The notes: generated by a model not told the origin, from the sequence alone. A DNA stretch of 64,000 nt from Clostridia bacterium BRH_c25 (GCA_001515955.1 LOES01000027.1:1-64000), one strand, 5' to 3'. Shown: positions 8,920-18,622, counted from the stretch's first letter. A program made the numbers and translations.

Positions 8920-11262
8920 ATGCAGAAAAGAAAAGACGATATTAAAAGGTTGCCATTGCTGCCACTTAGGGGCTTGAGTATTTTTCCATACATGGTTTTG
9001 CACTTTGATGTGGGCAGGGAAAAATCCATAAGAGCATTGGAAGAAGCAATGATAAATGACCAGCTTATTTTTCTTGTGACCCAGAGAGATGCCCATACTG
9101 ACTTGCCAAGCACCGAGGATTTTTATGAAGTGGGCACTATATCAAAGATAAAGCAGCTTCTTAAGCTTCCCGGAGACACTATAAGGGTGCTTGTTGAAGG
9201 GATTGCCAGAGCTGAGATTAAAGAGATTATTTCAGAGGAAGCTTATTTCCTTGTTGATGTGCTGGAGTATCAGGAGGTACAGACAAACGTGGATCTGGAG
9301 CTGGAAGCTCTGAGGAGAAGCGTGCTGGGAGTATTTGATGAGTATATCAAGGCTAATCCAAAGGTTGCCCCCGAGACACTTATTACCGTATCGGACATTG
9401 AGGATGCATCCAGGTTTGCAGATGTGGTAGCCTCCAACCTTACAATTAAAATTGAAGAGAAGCAGGAAATACTATCTCTGTTTGATATAAAGGAACGAAT
9501 GGAGAAAATTTATGAAATACTTTCCCGAGAGCTTGAGATACTGGAAATAGAAAGAAAGATAAATTCGAGAGTAAGGAAGCAGATAGACAAATCCCAAAAG
9601 GAATACTACCTGAGAGAACAGCTTAAGGCTATACAGCGGGAGCTGGGTGAAAAGGAAGGCCATGGGGATGAGATAGAACAATACAGAGAAAAGCTCTCAA
9701 AGCTTGAAGTGGCCGATGAGGTAAAGGATAAGGTGGAAAAGGAGTTGGATAGGCTTTCAAAGATGTCTCCCGGCTCTCCTGAGGTAGGGGTGACAAGAAC
9801 TTACCTTGATTGGATCTTTGATCTGCCTTGGAATATTCTGACTGAAGATAACCTTGATATAAAGAATGCCAGAAAGGTGCTTGATGAGGACCATTACGGG
9901 CTTAAGAAGGTTAAGGAAAGAGTTTTGGAGTATCTGGCCATAAGGCAGCTTTCCAACAATATGAAGGGCCCTATATTATGTCTGGTAGGACCTCCCGGAG
10001 TAGGCAAGACCTCCATAGCCAAATCCATTGCGAGAGCTATGGGGAGAAAGTTTGCTAGGATGTCTCTGGGCGGAGTACGGGATGAGGCGGAGATCAGAGG
10101 ACACAGAAGGACATATATCGGAGCGATTCCGGGCCGTATAATATACTCTATAAAGCAGGCAGGCTCCAGAAATCCTTTGTTCCTGTTTGATGAAATTGAC
10201 AAGCTGGCCAGCGACTTCAGAGGAGATCCGGCTTCAGCATTGCTTGAGGTGCTTGATGCAGAACAGAATAAGGACTTCAGGGATCACTATATGGAGCTGC
10301 CCTTTGATCTCTCAAGGGTTATGTTCCTAACGACGGCAAATTCGATAGAGACCATACCTGCAGCATTACTGGACAGGATGGAGGTAATATATGTTTCCGG
10401 CTATACAGAAGAAGAGAAGCTTCATATAGCTGCTGACTATCTTGTACCCAAGCAGATAAAGGAGCATTCTCTGAGTGAAGAGAATGTAATAATTTCAGAA
10501 GCTTCCATAAGAGGTGTGATAAGCGGCTACACAAGGGAAGCAGGAGTAAGGAGTCTTGAACGGGAGATTGCCAATATAATAAGAAAGTGCGCTACTCAAA
10601 TTGTAGAGAATAATAATAAAAGGGTCAGGGTCACACCTGCTAATCTCAAGAAGTATCTGGGTATTCCAAAATACAGGTATGATTTGATAAATCTGAAGAA
10701 TGAAATAGGAGTAGTCACAGGCCTGGCCTGGACATCTGTCGGCGGAGAAACACTGTTTATCGAAGTCTCTGTTATGACCGGTACAGGCAAGCTTGAGCTT
10801 ACAGGACATCTCGGGGATGTAATGAAGGAATCGGCAAGAGCAGGCTTGAGCTATATTCGTTCCAAGGCCGACGAGTTTGGCATCGATAAAGAATTTTCGA
10901 AGAATATGGATATTCACATACACGTTCCAGAGGGCGCAACTCCCAAGGATGGCCCTTCGGCAGGTATAACCATGACAACTGCTTTGGTGTCGGCACTTTC
11001 CAAAACACCGGTACACAGAGATGTAGCAATGACCGGCGAAGTAACCCTGAGAGGAAGGGTGCTTCCAATAGGCGGCTTAAAGGAAAAAGTGCTCGCAGCC
11101 AAACGTGCAGGTATTAAAAAGGTGATTATACCCTTTGAGAATGAGAAGGACCTGGAAGAAATTCCGGATTCAGTTAAAAGAAATATGAAGTTCATACTTG
11201 CAGCTGACATGGATGAGGTCTTGTCTCATGCGCTGGTAAAGGATGATAAGAATGAAAATTAA
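8920..11262 (+). CDS. lon: ATP-dependent protease Lon (LonA)
   Basis: 780 residues with the complete Lon layout: N-terminal substrate domain ([13 protein letters not shown] start), central coiled region, AAA+ with Walker A GPPGVGKT (about 355-362), and a peptidase domain with Ser680 (DGPSAGIT) and Lys723 (GGLKEK). It is a soluble hexameric protease that degrades damaged and regulatory proteins. The RBS is ACAGGAG. Its end overlaps the beginning of engB by a few bases, so translation is probably coupled. Confidence 0.97.
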   Translation: MQKRKDDIKRLPLLPLRGLSIFPYMVLHFDVGREKSIRALEEAMINDQLIFLVTQRDAHTDLPSTEDFYEVGTISKIKQLLKLPGDTIRVLVEGIARAEIKEIISEEAYFLVDVLEYQEVQTNVDLELEALRRSVLGVFDEYIKANPKVAPETLITVSDIEDASRFADVVASNLTIKIEEKQEILSLFDIKERMEKIYEILSRELEILEIERKINSRVRKQIDKSQKEYYLREQLKAIQRELGEKEGHGDEIEQYREKLSKLEVADEVKDKVEKELDRLSKMSPGSPEVGVTRTYLDWIFDLPWNILTEDNLDIKNARKVLDEDHYGLKKVKERVLEYLAIRQLSNNMKGPILCLVGPPGVGKTSIAKSIARAMGRKFARMSLGGVRDEAEIRGHRRTYIGAIPGRIIYSIKQAGSRNPLFLFDEIDKLASDFRGDPASALLEVLDAEQNKDFRDHYMELPFDLSRVMFLTTANSIETIPAALLDRMEVIYVSGYTEEEKLHIAADYLVPKQIKEHSLSEENVIISEASIRGVISGYTREAGVRSLEREIANIIRKCATQIVENNNKRVRVTPANLKKYLGIPKYRYDLINLKNEIGVVTGLAWTSVGGETLFIEVSVMTGTGKLELTGHLGDVMKESARAGLSYIRSKADEFGIDKEFSKNMDIHIHVPEGATPKDGPSAGITMTTALVSALSKTPVHRDVAMTGEVTLRGRVLPIGGLKEKVLAAKRAGIKKVIIPFENEKDLEEIPDSVKRNMKFILAADMDEVLSHALVKDDKNEN

Positions 11263-11833
11263 GAAGTGCGAGTTTTTAAAGAGTGCAGTTCTAATAGATC
11301 AATATCCAGAACTAGATCTGCCGGAAATAGCTTTTTCCGGCAGATCTAATGTAGGGAAATCTTCATTAATAAACTCACTACTGAATAGGAAAAAGCTAGT
11401 AAAGATAAGTTCGAATCCAGGGAAAACCAGGACAATTAACTTTTTCCTTGTAAATGAGCAATATGTCATGGTGGACTTGCCCGGTTATGGTTACGCGGCA
11501 GTATCCAAAAGCGAAAAACAGGCCTGGGGTAAAATGATAGAGGACTATTTAAGGAACAGGGAGAATCTTAAGAATGTGGTTCTGCTTGTGGATATACGTC
11601 ATGCACCTACTGCTGATGATAAGCTGATGTACAATTTTATAAAATATCACAGGAAATCGGTAATTGTTGTTGCTACAAAGCTGGATAAGATAACAAGGAC
11701 ATCAGTCAATAAAAATGTTGGTGTAATCAAGCAGGCACTTGGAATAGACGCAGATGACATTTTTATAACCTATTCCTCCGAAACCCATGCAGGGAGGGAG
11801 GCGCTTTGGGAGGCAATGACGGACGGGATATAG
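11252..11833 (+). CDS. engB: ribosome biogenesis GTPase EngB/YsxC
   Basis: 193 residues. The G motifs are clear: GRSNVGKSS (G1), NPGKTRT (G2), DLPGYG (G3) and TKLDK (G4). EngB is required for late 50S subunit assembly. I chose the ATG at 11252 because AAAGGA lies 8 bases before it. An in-frame ATG at 11243 would overlap that site. The overlap with the lon 3' end and the order lon-engB are conserved in Firmicutes. Confidence 0.95.
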   Translation: MKIKKCEFLKSAVLIDQYPELDLPEIAFSGRSNVGKSSLINSLLNRKKLVKISSNPGKTRTINFFLVNEQYVMVDLPGYGYAAVSKSEKQAWGKMIEDYLRNRENLKNVVLLVDIRHAPTADDKLMYNFIKYHRKSVIVVATKLDKITRTSVNKNVGVIKQALGIDADDIFITYSSETHAGREALWEAMTDGI

Positions 11834-11855
11834 TTTACTGTATTGGGGGGCTCTA

Positions 11856-12560
11856 TTGGTGGTATGGGAATCATTTATCGTGATTTTTACTTTTTTGCTG
11901 CTTAATGTCCCTATTTTTGTATCACTGTACAAATATGTGTTCAAGGAACTGAACATATTTGCAAAGCTTGCCATAGGCATTTTCTATTGGACCTTTGCAT
12001 TCCTGACTCATGAGCTTGCACCCTTTATAGGGGTGCTTATCCTATTGTTTAAAGTACATAGCAGAGAGGAAAGTGATATTCAGACTAGAGACATCAACAT
12101 CTGGCATCTGGGATTACGGGATTCGATGCTTGCTGCGGGGGCGGCACTGGTATTCAAGCTTGCTATAAGCCAGCTAAACAGGCTGTATATAGATATATTG
12201 AGCATGTATCCGGGCATGAGGGTAGAGCCCCAGGAAATTGTAAAGGAATTTGCGGTAGGAGAGATGTACTATAAAATACTGCTTTTTGTCCTGGTGGTAG
12301 TACTGGCACCTTTTGTGGAGGAATATATTTTCAGGTATTATATTTATGATAAGCTTTTACTTCCAAGGATGCCCAGTCTGGCAGCTGCAATCATTTCAGC
12401 AGCTCTATTTACATTGCTGCATCTTAATATATCAGGAATTCCTACCTTCTTTGGCCTGGGATTATACTGCACCTTCGTATATGAGAGAAAGGGCTTTTAC
12501 GGGGCCGTGATAGCTCATACGGTATCAAATCTTGTCACAGCAGCACTTTTAATTGTGTAG
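11856..12560 (+). CDS. CPBP-family intramembrane metalloprotease (CAAX protease/Abi type)
   Basis: 234 residues with about six hydrophobic segments. The family motifs are EEYIFRYYIYD (EExxxR), FTLLHLN with the metal-ligand histidine, and HTVSNL. Bacterial members act as membrane proteases in signalling, sporulation or bacteriocin immunity, with substrates rarely known. The start is TTG 11856, or GTG 11859 one codon later, behind a run of G at 11845-11850. It is 22 bases after engB, probably in the same transcript. Confidence 0.8.
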   Translation: MVVWESFIVIFTFLLLNVPIFVSLYKYVFKELNIFAKLAIGIFYWTFAFLTHELAPFIGVLILLFKVHSREESDIQTRDINIWHLGLRDSMLAAGAALVFKLAISQLNRLYIDILSMYPGMRVEPQEIVKEFAVGEMYYKILLFVLVVVLAPFVEEYIFRYYIYDKLLLPRMPSLAAAIISAALFTLLHLNISGIPTFFGLGLYCTFVYERKGFYGAVIAHTVSNLVTAALLIV

Positions 12561-12582
12561 TTTTGAAAGGATGAGTATTTAT

Positions 12583-12966
12583 ATGGAAAAGGAGTTTCAC
12601 GGGGCACTATTGGATGCATTAACGGAAGCTATTGTCAGAAAGTCGGTAGTGACTGTGAAAAATGCTGAGAACAGCAGTATAATAGTAGTAACAGCAACTG
12701 AAGATGAGATAATAGTGTCTCTGAGCAAGATTCCCTCAATAATGAATGATGTAATAACAGCAGTCTCAGATTGTCTGGGCAAAAATCCCGACATGGTTTA
12801 CAACAGAAGCAGTGTTTTGAAGGATGACTTTATCATTTACTATATGGTTTGGCTGAACAATAATGATGGAGCAAAATTATTCGTGGAAAAAGAGTTTTCC
12901 GCACCCCAGAACAGGATTACCTATTTGAGCCAGAAAGCACTAATCTTTTTACAGGGCATAAATTGA
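12583..12966 (+). CDS. hypothetical protein, 127 residues
   Basis: I do not recognise a family. The protein is soluble, mixed charge, with no signal peptide or cysteine motif apart from a single Cys in VSDCLGKNP. The start at ATG 12583 is preferred because AAGGATGA lies 8 bases before it. A longer frame would begin inside the upstream gene. It sits 22 bases after the CPBP protease gene and is followed by a terminator, so it closes the lon-engB transcript. Confidence 0.65.
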   Translation: MEKEFHGALLDALTEAIVRKSVVTVKNAENSSIIVVTATEDEIIVSLSKIPSIMNDVITAVSDCLGKNPDMVYNRSSVLKDDFIIYYMVWLNNNDGAKLFVEKEFSAPQNRITYLSQKALIFLQGIN

Positions 12967-12991
12967 TAATATACTTGCTGATAAATGAAAT

Positions 12992-13020
12992 AATAAGGCT
13001 GAGAGCCTTATTTCTTTTTG
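12992..13020 (+). terminator. rho-independent terminator closing the lon-engB unit
   Basis: AATAAGGCT and AGCCTTATT pair around GAG, followed by TTCTTTTTG. Confidence 0.85.
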
Positions 13021-13093
13021 TTTTACTAATTGCTTCAAGTTTTGTATAATTCTAATGTGGGGGTAATATTAATCAAACAAGGGGGTCATATAA

Positions 13094-13774
13094 ATGGATT
13101 CAAATGAAATAGCAACTAAAAAGAATCTTCTACAAAAGCTCAAGCTATTTTTTGTCAAACCTTCAGAGCTGTTCAGAGATTACATTGAAAAGCCAACCTG
13201 GGCATTAAAGCTCATAATAATATCTCTGGTAACAGCTGGTTATACTTATGCAACAAAAATACTGGGTAAGGATCTTATGACGGAATTAATGGAAGAAAGA
13301 GCAGCTGCAATGCCGCCGGAACAGGCTGAAGCCATAAGGGCATCCATACCCTTTTTAAATTCGCCTACGATGAACATTATTTCTGCTGCTATTGCTGTGC
13401 TGTTAATAATAGCCGTCATATTGCTGGTTTCACTTGCATATATGGTATTTATAAGGGCACTCAAGGGCAAGATAAAGTACACACAGGCAGTATCTATTTA
13501 CACTCTTGCTTATATGGCAGCTGCTGTAGGAATGGTGGTTAAGCTTGCATACATGTATCTTACCGGTAATCTGTTGTACATCAATATGAGTCCTACATTC
13601 ATAGATGCTTTGTATAATAACCTGGATCCCTTTATCATATGGCAGGCTATACTGACGGTATTCGGCATATCTGCCGTTTCAGGACTTCCGGAAAAGAAGA
13701 GCACTATAATAGTAGTCAGTATGTGGTTGGTATCTTTGGCCATATCCTTGGGTTCAGTGATGCTGGCGAAGTAA
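13094..13774 (+). CDS. Yip1-domain membrane protein
   Basis: 226 residues with an N-terminal cytoplasmic helix (LLQKLKLFFVKPSELFRDYIEKP) and about five transmembrane segments. The PSELF-x-x-YIEKPTW entry is typical of bacterial Yip1-type proteins. The biochemical function of these proteins is unknown. An AAGGGGGT site precedes the ATG. Its 3' end overlaps, on the other strand, the relic of a cca gene (13754-13924). The overlap suggests that deletion on that side left the two genes tail to tail. Confidence 0.7.
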   Translation: MDSNEIATKKNLLQKLKLFFVKPSELFRDYIEKPTWALKLIIISLVTAGYTYATKILGKDLMTELMEERAAAMPPEQAEAIRASIPFLNSPTMNIISAAIAVLLIIAVILLVSLAYMVFIRALKGKIKYTQAVSIYTLAYMAAAVGMVVKLAYMYLTGNLLYINMSPTFIDALYNNLDPFIIWQAILTVFGISAVSGLPEKKSTIIVVSMWLVSLAISLGSVMLAK

Positions 13775-13924
13775 ATTCAACAGTGCTTCCTTATTGTTTA
13801 ACCCGGGCTCCTCAAGCACCTTTTCCAAAAGGCTGCTGAGGAGTTCTTTTATTTCCCTTCCAGGCTTGATACCCAGAGCTATAAGGTCATCGCCGCTTAC
13901 TGCGAGGGATTTCAAGCTTGTGAA
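13754..13924 (-). pseudogene. C-terminal remnant of a CCA-adding tRNA nucleotidyltransferase
   Basis: Reading the minus strand from 13924, the frame gives SLKSLAVSGDDLIALGIKPG, then REIKELLSSLLEKVLEEPGL, NNKEALLNLLRQHH and a stop at 13754. This is the conserved C-terminal tail of bacterial CCA-adding enzymes (DLxALGIKPG-x-EIG-x-LL). No upstream part of the gene remains: the frame loses similarity near 13925 and the next gene starts on the other strand. A complete but different cca-like gene lies 1.1 kb away at 15070-16524. Confidence 0.75.
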
Positions 13925-14005
13925 TGTTATAATATTCCGTAAGTATATGAAGAATAATAAAAGGACATAATAAATTGGAACAATCGTTATAAGGAGGGAA
14001 AAAAT

Positions 14006-14503
14006 ATGCCGATTTTAGACAAGTTAATACCTCATGCTGATAAAGAGCAAATACATGCAGGAGAAGCCTATTCAGTATGGACACAGACAATGGCACGATA
14101 TGATACTTTGGGTTTAACTCAATATATGGAAAACCTTATCCACGATAGTGATTTAAAGGCACTTGTTAAATTTGGTACAAATAATGTTATTAAACCTCAA
14201 ATAAAAAGATTAGAAGATTTTGCTGAAAAATATAAAATTCCCCTTCCTCCAAAACCACCTAAAAGTGTGAATACGTCTAATGCAACAGATACCGCAGGTG
14301 ATGAAGCCATCTTTCGTATTATATTTGATGGAGCACAGACAGCACTAAATGTTCATGTAAAGGAAATAAACATCGCTACAAATGATTTTTTAAGAAGTAT
14401 GTATAGAGATTTTTTGAAAGAAGACTTGGATAATTATGAAAATATGATAAAGTATGGGAAATTTAAAGGATGGGTGAAAAACCCCCCGACTTATCAACAT
14501 TGA
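14006..14503 (+). CDS. DUF3231 family protein
   Basis: 165 residues. The opening (GEAYSVWTQTMARYDTL) and the spaced helices fit DUF3231, a four-helix family of unknown role found in spore-forming Firmicutes. Other DUF3231 proteins are about twice as long, built from two repeats, so this would be a single-repeat form. The RBS is AAGGAGGG. Codon choice and base composition look more AT-rich than the lon block, consistent with later arrival. It lies between a cca relic and a repeat cluster. Confidence 0.65.
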   Translation: MPILDKLIPHADKEQIHAGEAYSVWTQTMARYDTLGLTQYMENLIHDSDLKALVKFGTNNVIKPQIKRLEDFAEKYKIPLPPKPPKSVNTSNATDTAGDEAIFRIIFDGAQTALNVHVKEINIATNDFLRSMYRDFLKEDLDNYENMIKYGKFKGWVKNPPTYQH

Positions 14504-14541
14504 TATGTTGCATATTTTTAAATTTTCACTAATTTCCTATA

Positions 14542-14754
14542 TATAAATCGCACAAAGAAGATTACATAGAATAGAAGCGATTTATAACATCAAGGAAAAC
14601 GTTTCGCACTATTGAACAAGTACTTATTAACATTACTGATTTATAAACTATTCAGAATGTTAATAATGTACTACCTTGATGTTGTGCCCTGGGGCTATAA
14701 ACGAATACTGTTACAGGGCACAATTATGTAATGGATTAAGTGCGAAACATATAG
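14542..14754 (+). repeat. type A two-hairpin element, interrupted by a type B element
   Basis: Stem 1 pairs TATAAATCGC (14542-14551) with GCGATTTATA (14577-14586). The spacer is ACATCAAGGAAAAC. Stem 2 starts with GTTTCGCACTA (14601-14611), and its right arm AAGTGCGAAAC is at 14738-14748. The loop of stem 2 is split by a 102-bp insertion (14620-14721). The intact version is at 45597-45703. The 14504-15069 gap otherwise holds only a short coding relic at 14848-14973. Confidence 0.85.
14620..14721 (-). repeat. type B two-hairpin element inserted in a type A element
   Basis: GTACTTATTAACATT (14620-14634) pairs with AATGTTAATAATGTAC (14656-14671). The spacer AACATCAAGGTA is read on the minus strand. 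TTGTGCCCT (14682-14690) pairs with AGGGCACAA (14715-14723), the last two bases belonging to the flank. The insert has AA on both sides, while the empty site at 45597-45703 has a single AA, so a 2-bp target duplication is possible. It matches 2946-3048 in reverse orientation. Confidence 0.85.
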
Positions 14755-14847
14755 GAGCCGAGGTAGATAATATTAATCTTTCTTTCTACTTCGGTTTTTA
14801 TAGAAAAAATCTAACTATTATGCATTTTTTTACAGCTGTGTTTATGT

Positions 14848-14973
14848 TCATTTGTCAGTAATATTCAATCCTCTACTACTTGCTTTTTGATACAACAACA
14901 TCATTTCACCCCTGACCAATTGCAATTCTTCTGTCTTGTTTTGAAGCTCAATTTCTAATTTGCTAATCCTTTT
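14848..14973 (-). pseudogene. C-terminal coding relic, possibly Spo0E-like
   Basis: The minus-strand frame reads KRISKLEIELQNKTEELQLV, then RGEMMLLYQKASSRGLNITDK and a stop. There is no start codon in a sensible place, and a stop lies just upstream. The LxxxMxxLY-x-(8)-LTD rhythm recalls Spo0E-like aspartyl phosphatases, but the segment is too short to be sure. It is best described as a broken fragment. Confidence 0.3.
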
Positions 14974-15069
14974 ACTGTTCTACAAAATAAAGCTATAAAA
15001 CTATCGAATGTATAACAAACCAGTCGGATTTAGCTAATAGTATAGTAACTCAAAAGCGATTTTTGCTCT

Positions 15070-16524
15070 TTAGGTAGAATGTTTTCTAAGCACAATCTCA
15101 AGAATTTCTTTTTTGCTTTTCCCTTCAAGTTGCATGTCAAAGGCTTCTTCAAGAATGACTCTAAATTCTTTATTCGGTTTCATCCCTAATGCAATTAAAT
15201 CCTTTCCAGTTATACAGGGTCTAATTTCTTCGTTTGCTCCTATTTCGATTAGCTTTGCATCAATCCATTTACTGATTTTGGAAAAACTTTCTGCGTCTGA
15301 GCCCTTACCCATTGAATCTGCTTCAGCAAAAAGAAGAATTTCATTAATGTCAATGTCTACAGATAACCTTCTGATTGCTTTATTTGAGGCGTTTGGGTAT
15401 AACCCCAAGAGTCTCATGTGATTTCTTACAATAGCACACACTCCATCTATCAAGCTCTTCTCATTTGTAATTCTATATAAGAATGATTTAGCCACATTTA
15501 CTCCAATAATATCGTGATTTGGGGAAATTATTCTATTACCTCGAAATTCAGTGGTCTTAGGTTTTCCAACATCATGCAGAAGAGAAGCGAACATAAATAT
15601 TTCTGGATTTCTTGACTTGTCTTTTAGCTTTGAAGCATAGTCTATTACTAACATTGTATGATTCCATACATTTCCTTCAGGGTGATAATAAGAATTCTGA
15701 GGACATCCAATTAATGCATAAAGTTCAGGAAACAGCTTTTCAATAACACCAATTTTTCGCATCATCTCAAAAGCAATGGATGGTTTTGCTCCTTTCATCA
15801 AAGCTTTCCACAATTCCTCGAATATTCTCTCTTTGGGCAAAGTTGTTAAGTCAATACTTTTACAAATCTCAATGGTTTCAGGTGCTATTGTAAATTCAAA
15901 TCTTGAAGCGAACTGACATGCACGAAGTACCCTAAGAGCATCTTCTATAAACGTTTTTTCATCAATATGACGTATAATTTTCTTTTTTATATCATCTAAA
16001 CCGCCCCAAAAGTCTATAATTTCACCAGTCAATACATTTTTCATCAATGCGTTTATAGTAAAATCTCTGCGTTTAGAGGCTTCCTCTAACGTCATAAAAG
16101 GGTCGGAGACAATAATAAAATCCTTGTGGGTAAATTTCTCATCAGGTTTTGGTTCGATAATAAAATCTGGACATACTGACTGAATTAAGTTAGTATGCTT
16201 GTCTTCATAATCAAAAGGGATAACTATTCTTTTACTCGCTTCAAGCTTCTTTGCTAAAATTTCTCTTCGTGGCACTGCAAAATCGATAGATAAACCATGA
16301 ATCATAAGAATTCCAAAACTGCTACCGACTTCATCTACTTTACCAAACTGGCATAATACTTCTTTAAGTTTGTGTAGCTCTATACCGTATACTTCTACAT
16401 CAATATCCTTGTTTTCTTTTTTTAGAATAAGGTCCCTAACATACCCGCCAACAAGGTATACTGTTCCATTTAGTTCGGAAATATTTTTTGCAATTTCGCA
16501 CAAAATTTCTAATTCTCTTTCCAT
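15070..16524 (-). CDS. CCA-adding enzyme / poly(A) polymerase family nucleotidyltransferase with HD domain
   Basis: 484 residues. The N-terminal class II nucleotidyltransferase head has GGYVRD (about 26-31) and the metal-binding DIDVEV (about 40-45), then the RRDFTINAL motif near 155. A second half carries an HD phosphohydrolase motif (LLHDVGKPKTTEFRG). The C terminus ITGKDLIALGMKPN is the region still visible in the relic at 13754-13924. It would add or repair the 3' CCA of tRNA. The divergence from the relic, the AT-rich codons and the surrounding repeats suggest it was acquired and displaced the native gene. The RBS is GAGGAATGG. Confidence 0.85.
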   Translation of the reverse strand: MERELEILCEIAKNISELNGTVYLVGGYVRDLILKKENKDIDVEVYGIELHKLKEVLCQFGKVDEVGSSFGILMIHGLSIDFAVPRREILAKKLEASKRIVIPFDYEDKHTNLIQSVCPDFIIEPKPDEKFTHKDFIIVSDPFMTLEEASKRRDFTINALMKNVLTGEIIDFWGGLDDIKKKIIRHIDEKTFIEDALRVLRACQFASRFEFTIAPETIEICKSIDLTTLPKERIFEELWKALMKGAKPSIAFEMMRKIGVIEKLFPELYALIGCPQNSYYHPEGNVWNHTMLVIDYASKLKDKSRNPEIFMFASLLHDVGKPKTTEFRGNRIISPNHDIIGVNVAKSFLYRITNEKSLIDGVCAIVRNHMRLLGLYPNASNKAIRRLSVDIDINEILLFAEADSMGKGSDAESFSKISKWIDAKLIEIGANEEIRPCITGKDLIALGMKPNKEFRVILEEAFDMQLEGKSKKEILEIVLRKHST

Positions 16525-16713
16525 TTAAAAACCATTCCTCTACTGTTTACTTCCTCGCTTTCTTTCTTGGACCTTATCTGTAACTGTTTTCTGTATTTTG
16601 ACATTAAACTATGAAGGCCTGATACCCGTTATTATGAAAGGTATCCAATATGTATTGAACCTTCTGTGGTATTGATATACTCAAATTATACTTCATAGAC
16701 CCTCTCCCTGTAG

Positions 16714-17388
16714 TTATCCTCCGAGTGTCACATCTTGATCCTGATACCACTCAAGTGCTTTATAAAGCTGCTCAGGTTTGAAATCCGGCCATAGCTCATC
16801 TAGAATATAAAAATCAGCATATACTGACTGCAAAGGCAGAAAGCCGCTTAGCCTGCGCCTGCCACCCCACCTTATCAGAAAATCAACTCTTGATATATCT
16901 GCAGAGGCAATATGCTCTGCAATATTTATATTCGTTGTTGAACCACAGCTTCTTATACCGGATACTGCCTGATTCAGATCCCAGTTCCACCCATAATTCA
17001 CCAGAAAGTTTACTTTAATAAGCCCTCGTCCGAACTTCACTCTCTTGGTAAAAGGGAGCAGTTCCTGGGGAAACATATGTGATTCGGAATTTCCGATGAC
17101 TAATAGCTCAGCATCCCTTCCGGAAAGCTCCATCACAGCATCAACGCATGCTTTGCTGAAAGCCTGTGTTTGTACGGTTGGTCTCTTGGTATTGTCTTGG
17201 GTAAAGCCATATAGAGTCATTTCTTTTATCCCAAGCTCAATACATAGGTTATAAAGCTCAAAGCCCGGCTTGATGCCGTGGTTGTACCCATCCTGCTTTT
17301 CATAGCCTCTCATCTCTGCCCATCTTCTATTTCCATCCGGGATAATACCAATGTGCTGCGGCAGTCTTTTAAAGGCAGGAACACTCAT
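16714..17388 (-). CDS. UppS-family cis-prenyltransferase, short paralogue
   Basis: 224 residues, a little shorter than housekeeping undecaprenyl diphosphate synthase. Present are GIIPDGNRRWA with the catalytic Asp, the HGIKPGFEL segment, DFLIRWGGRRRLSGFLPLQS (the RTxGExRLSxFLxWQ region) and YADFYILDELWPDF. Differences from UppS are PLQS for LWQ and a Trp-Gly-Gly where most have TSGE. It probably makes a polyprenyl diphosphate of other chain length. It lies 112 bases downstream of the ThiF-like gene on the same strand. Start AGGTGA-ACGT-ATG. Confidence 0.8.
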   Translation of the reverse strand: MSVPAFKRLPQHIGIIPDGNRRWAEMRGYEKQDGYNHGIKPGFELYNLCIELGIKEMTLYGFTQDNTKRPTVQTQAFSKACVDAVMELSGRDAELLVIGNSESHMFPQELLPFTKRVKFGRGLIKVNFLVNYGWNWDLNQAVSGIRSCGSTTNINIAEHIASADISRVDFLIRWGGRRRLSGFLPLQSVYADFYILDELWPDFKPEQLYKALEWYQDQDVTLGG

Positions 17389-17500
17389 ACGTTCACCTCA
17401 CATTTATCTGTTGCAGATTTTGGTCTAGTATTGGAATAAATCCTTAAAACCAATACCTGTATTATTACCCGATATTTAAGAAATTAGCCTTGAGAGGGGT

Positions 17501-18178
17501 TTATAGCTCAATTACTTCAAATTCCTGATTCAGCAGATTTATGACCAGTATTTTCTTCCTAAGTATGTCTCCGCGTTTTATCAATATCTTTACAGCTTCT
17601 GCAACCTGTATCGAGGCGACCATGGCAGGTGTGAAGGATGGATTCCCCAGCTCCCTTTCGATACCGTAATTTGCTTCATAGGGATATAAACGGCTTAAGG
17701 TCCCGTCACCGGGAAAAACTGTGGTCACCTGACCATACCAGCCTGCTATAGCCCCATGTACCAGCGGAATCCCTGCCTTTCCGGCAAGCTCCTCAAGTAC
17801 AAGGCGGCTTTCTATATTATCCAGAGCATCGATAATAACATCATGTCCATTGATGATACCCATACCATTATCTTTATCGAGCCTTTGCTGAATTGGCATA
17901 ACTGTTACAAGGGGATTGACTCTTTTCATTCTTCCCTCTGCAGCGGAAGCCTTACTGCAGCCAAGATTGTCCATAGCCGACAGCAGCTGCCGGTTAAGGT
18001 TTGACTCATCAAAAACGTCTCCGTCAACAGCTGTGATAAAGCCTATTCCAAGCCGCCCGAGTTCTTCAACTATATATCCTCCCAGACCACCGCAGCCTAT
18101 AACACAGACCTTGAAATTTTTAAGGCTGTCATTTTCTTCGGCACTGAGGGTCTTTACATTTCTGCTGTACCTTTGCAT
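17501..18178 (-). CDS. ThiF/MoeB/HesA-family adenylyltransferase (E1-like)
   Basis: 225 residues. The nucleotide-binding loop is VIGCGGLGGYI (about 26-36), with DGDVFDESNLNRQ holding the Asp and Arg that bind ATP and DALDNIESR after it. Such enzymes adenylate the C-terminal Gly of a sulfur-carrier protein (ThiS, MoaD) or modify tRNA. The two CxxC zinc motifs of MoeB/ThiF are absent: the region reads LYPYEANYGIERELGNPSF. No sulfur-carrier gene is nearby, so the partner is unknown. RBS GGAGGTG. Confidence 0.8.
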   Translation of the reverse strand: MQRYSRNVKTLSAEENDSLKNFKVCVIGCGGLGGYIVEELGRLGIGFITAVDGDVFDESNLNRQLLSAMDNLGCSKASAAEGRMKRVNPLVTVMPIQQRLDKDNGMGIINGHDVIIDALDNIESRLVLEELAGKAGIPLVHGAIAGWYGQVTTVFPGDGTLSRLYPYEANYGIERELGNPSFTPAMVASIQVAEAVKILIKRGDILRKKILVINLLNQEFEVIEL

Positions 18179-18281
18179 TACTACACCTCCATAACTTTTT
18201 CATGCAGGAATATTATTATATATAATTATAACTTTTATTTCGGCAGCAATACAATATTAACCTTTACTGTCCATATTGAAA

Positions 18282-18488
18282 GGAACGGGTAACACGGTTT
18301 TCCTGCGGAAAAACACGGAAACCCAGGTCACACACGGTTGGGGAAAAAATATAAAAGAATGAATCGGTATTCGATAATGCAGAGAGTATTGATACTTACT
18401 AAAATATCGATATGGAAATAATAAAACATAACCGTGTAATTCCGAAGGAATTCCGTGAAACATCCGTGTATTCCGTGTTACCCGTTCT
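18282..18488 (+). repeat. 206-bp MITE-like repeat, copy 1
   Basis: Terminal inverted repeats GAACGGGTAACACGG (18283-18297) and CCGTGTTACCCGTTC (18473-18487) match over 15/15 bases. The interior has several short palindromes and CCGTGT motifs. No open frame is present, so it is non-autonomous. Copies 2 (20856-21062, same orientation) and 3 (40633-40891, opposite) share interior sequence. It fills most of the 18179-18622 gap. Confidence 0.9.
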
Positions 18489-18622
18489 CCCAAGACTTTA
18501 AAACCGCAAAGTTTTGCCGAAAAAATATATAAGGATGTTGTTTTAGGCTTAACAATGGAGGAATTGCAGTAATCATGTTGAATATATTAGTGTTAGTGAA
18601 TAAGTATGTGAGGAGAAATAAT

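Noticed and set aside
7104..11262. Two Lon genes in tandem as a possible assembly duplication
   Set aside because: LonB has a transmembrane anchor and lacks the N-terminal domain of Lon. The sequences differ throughout, and lonB-lon is the normal order in spore formers.
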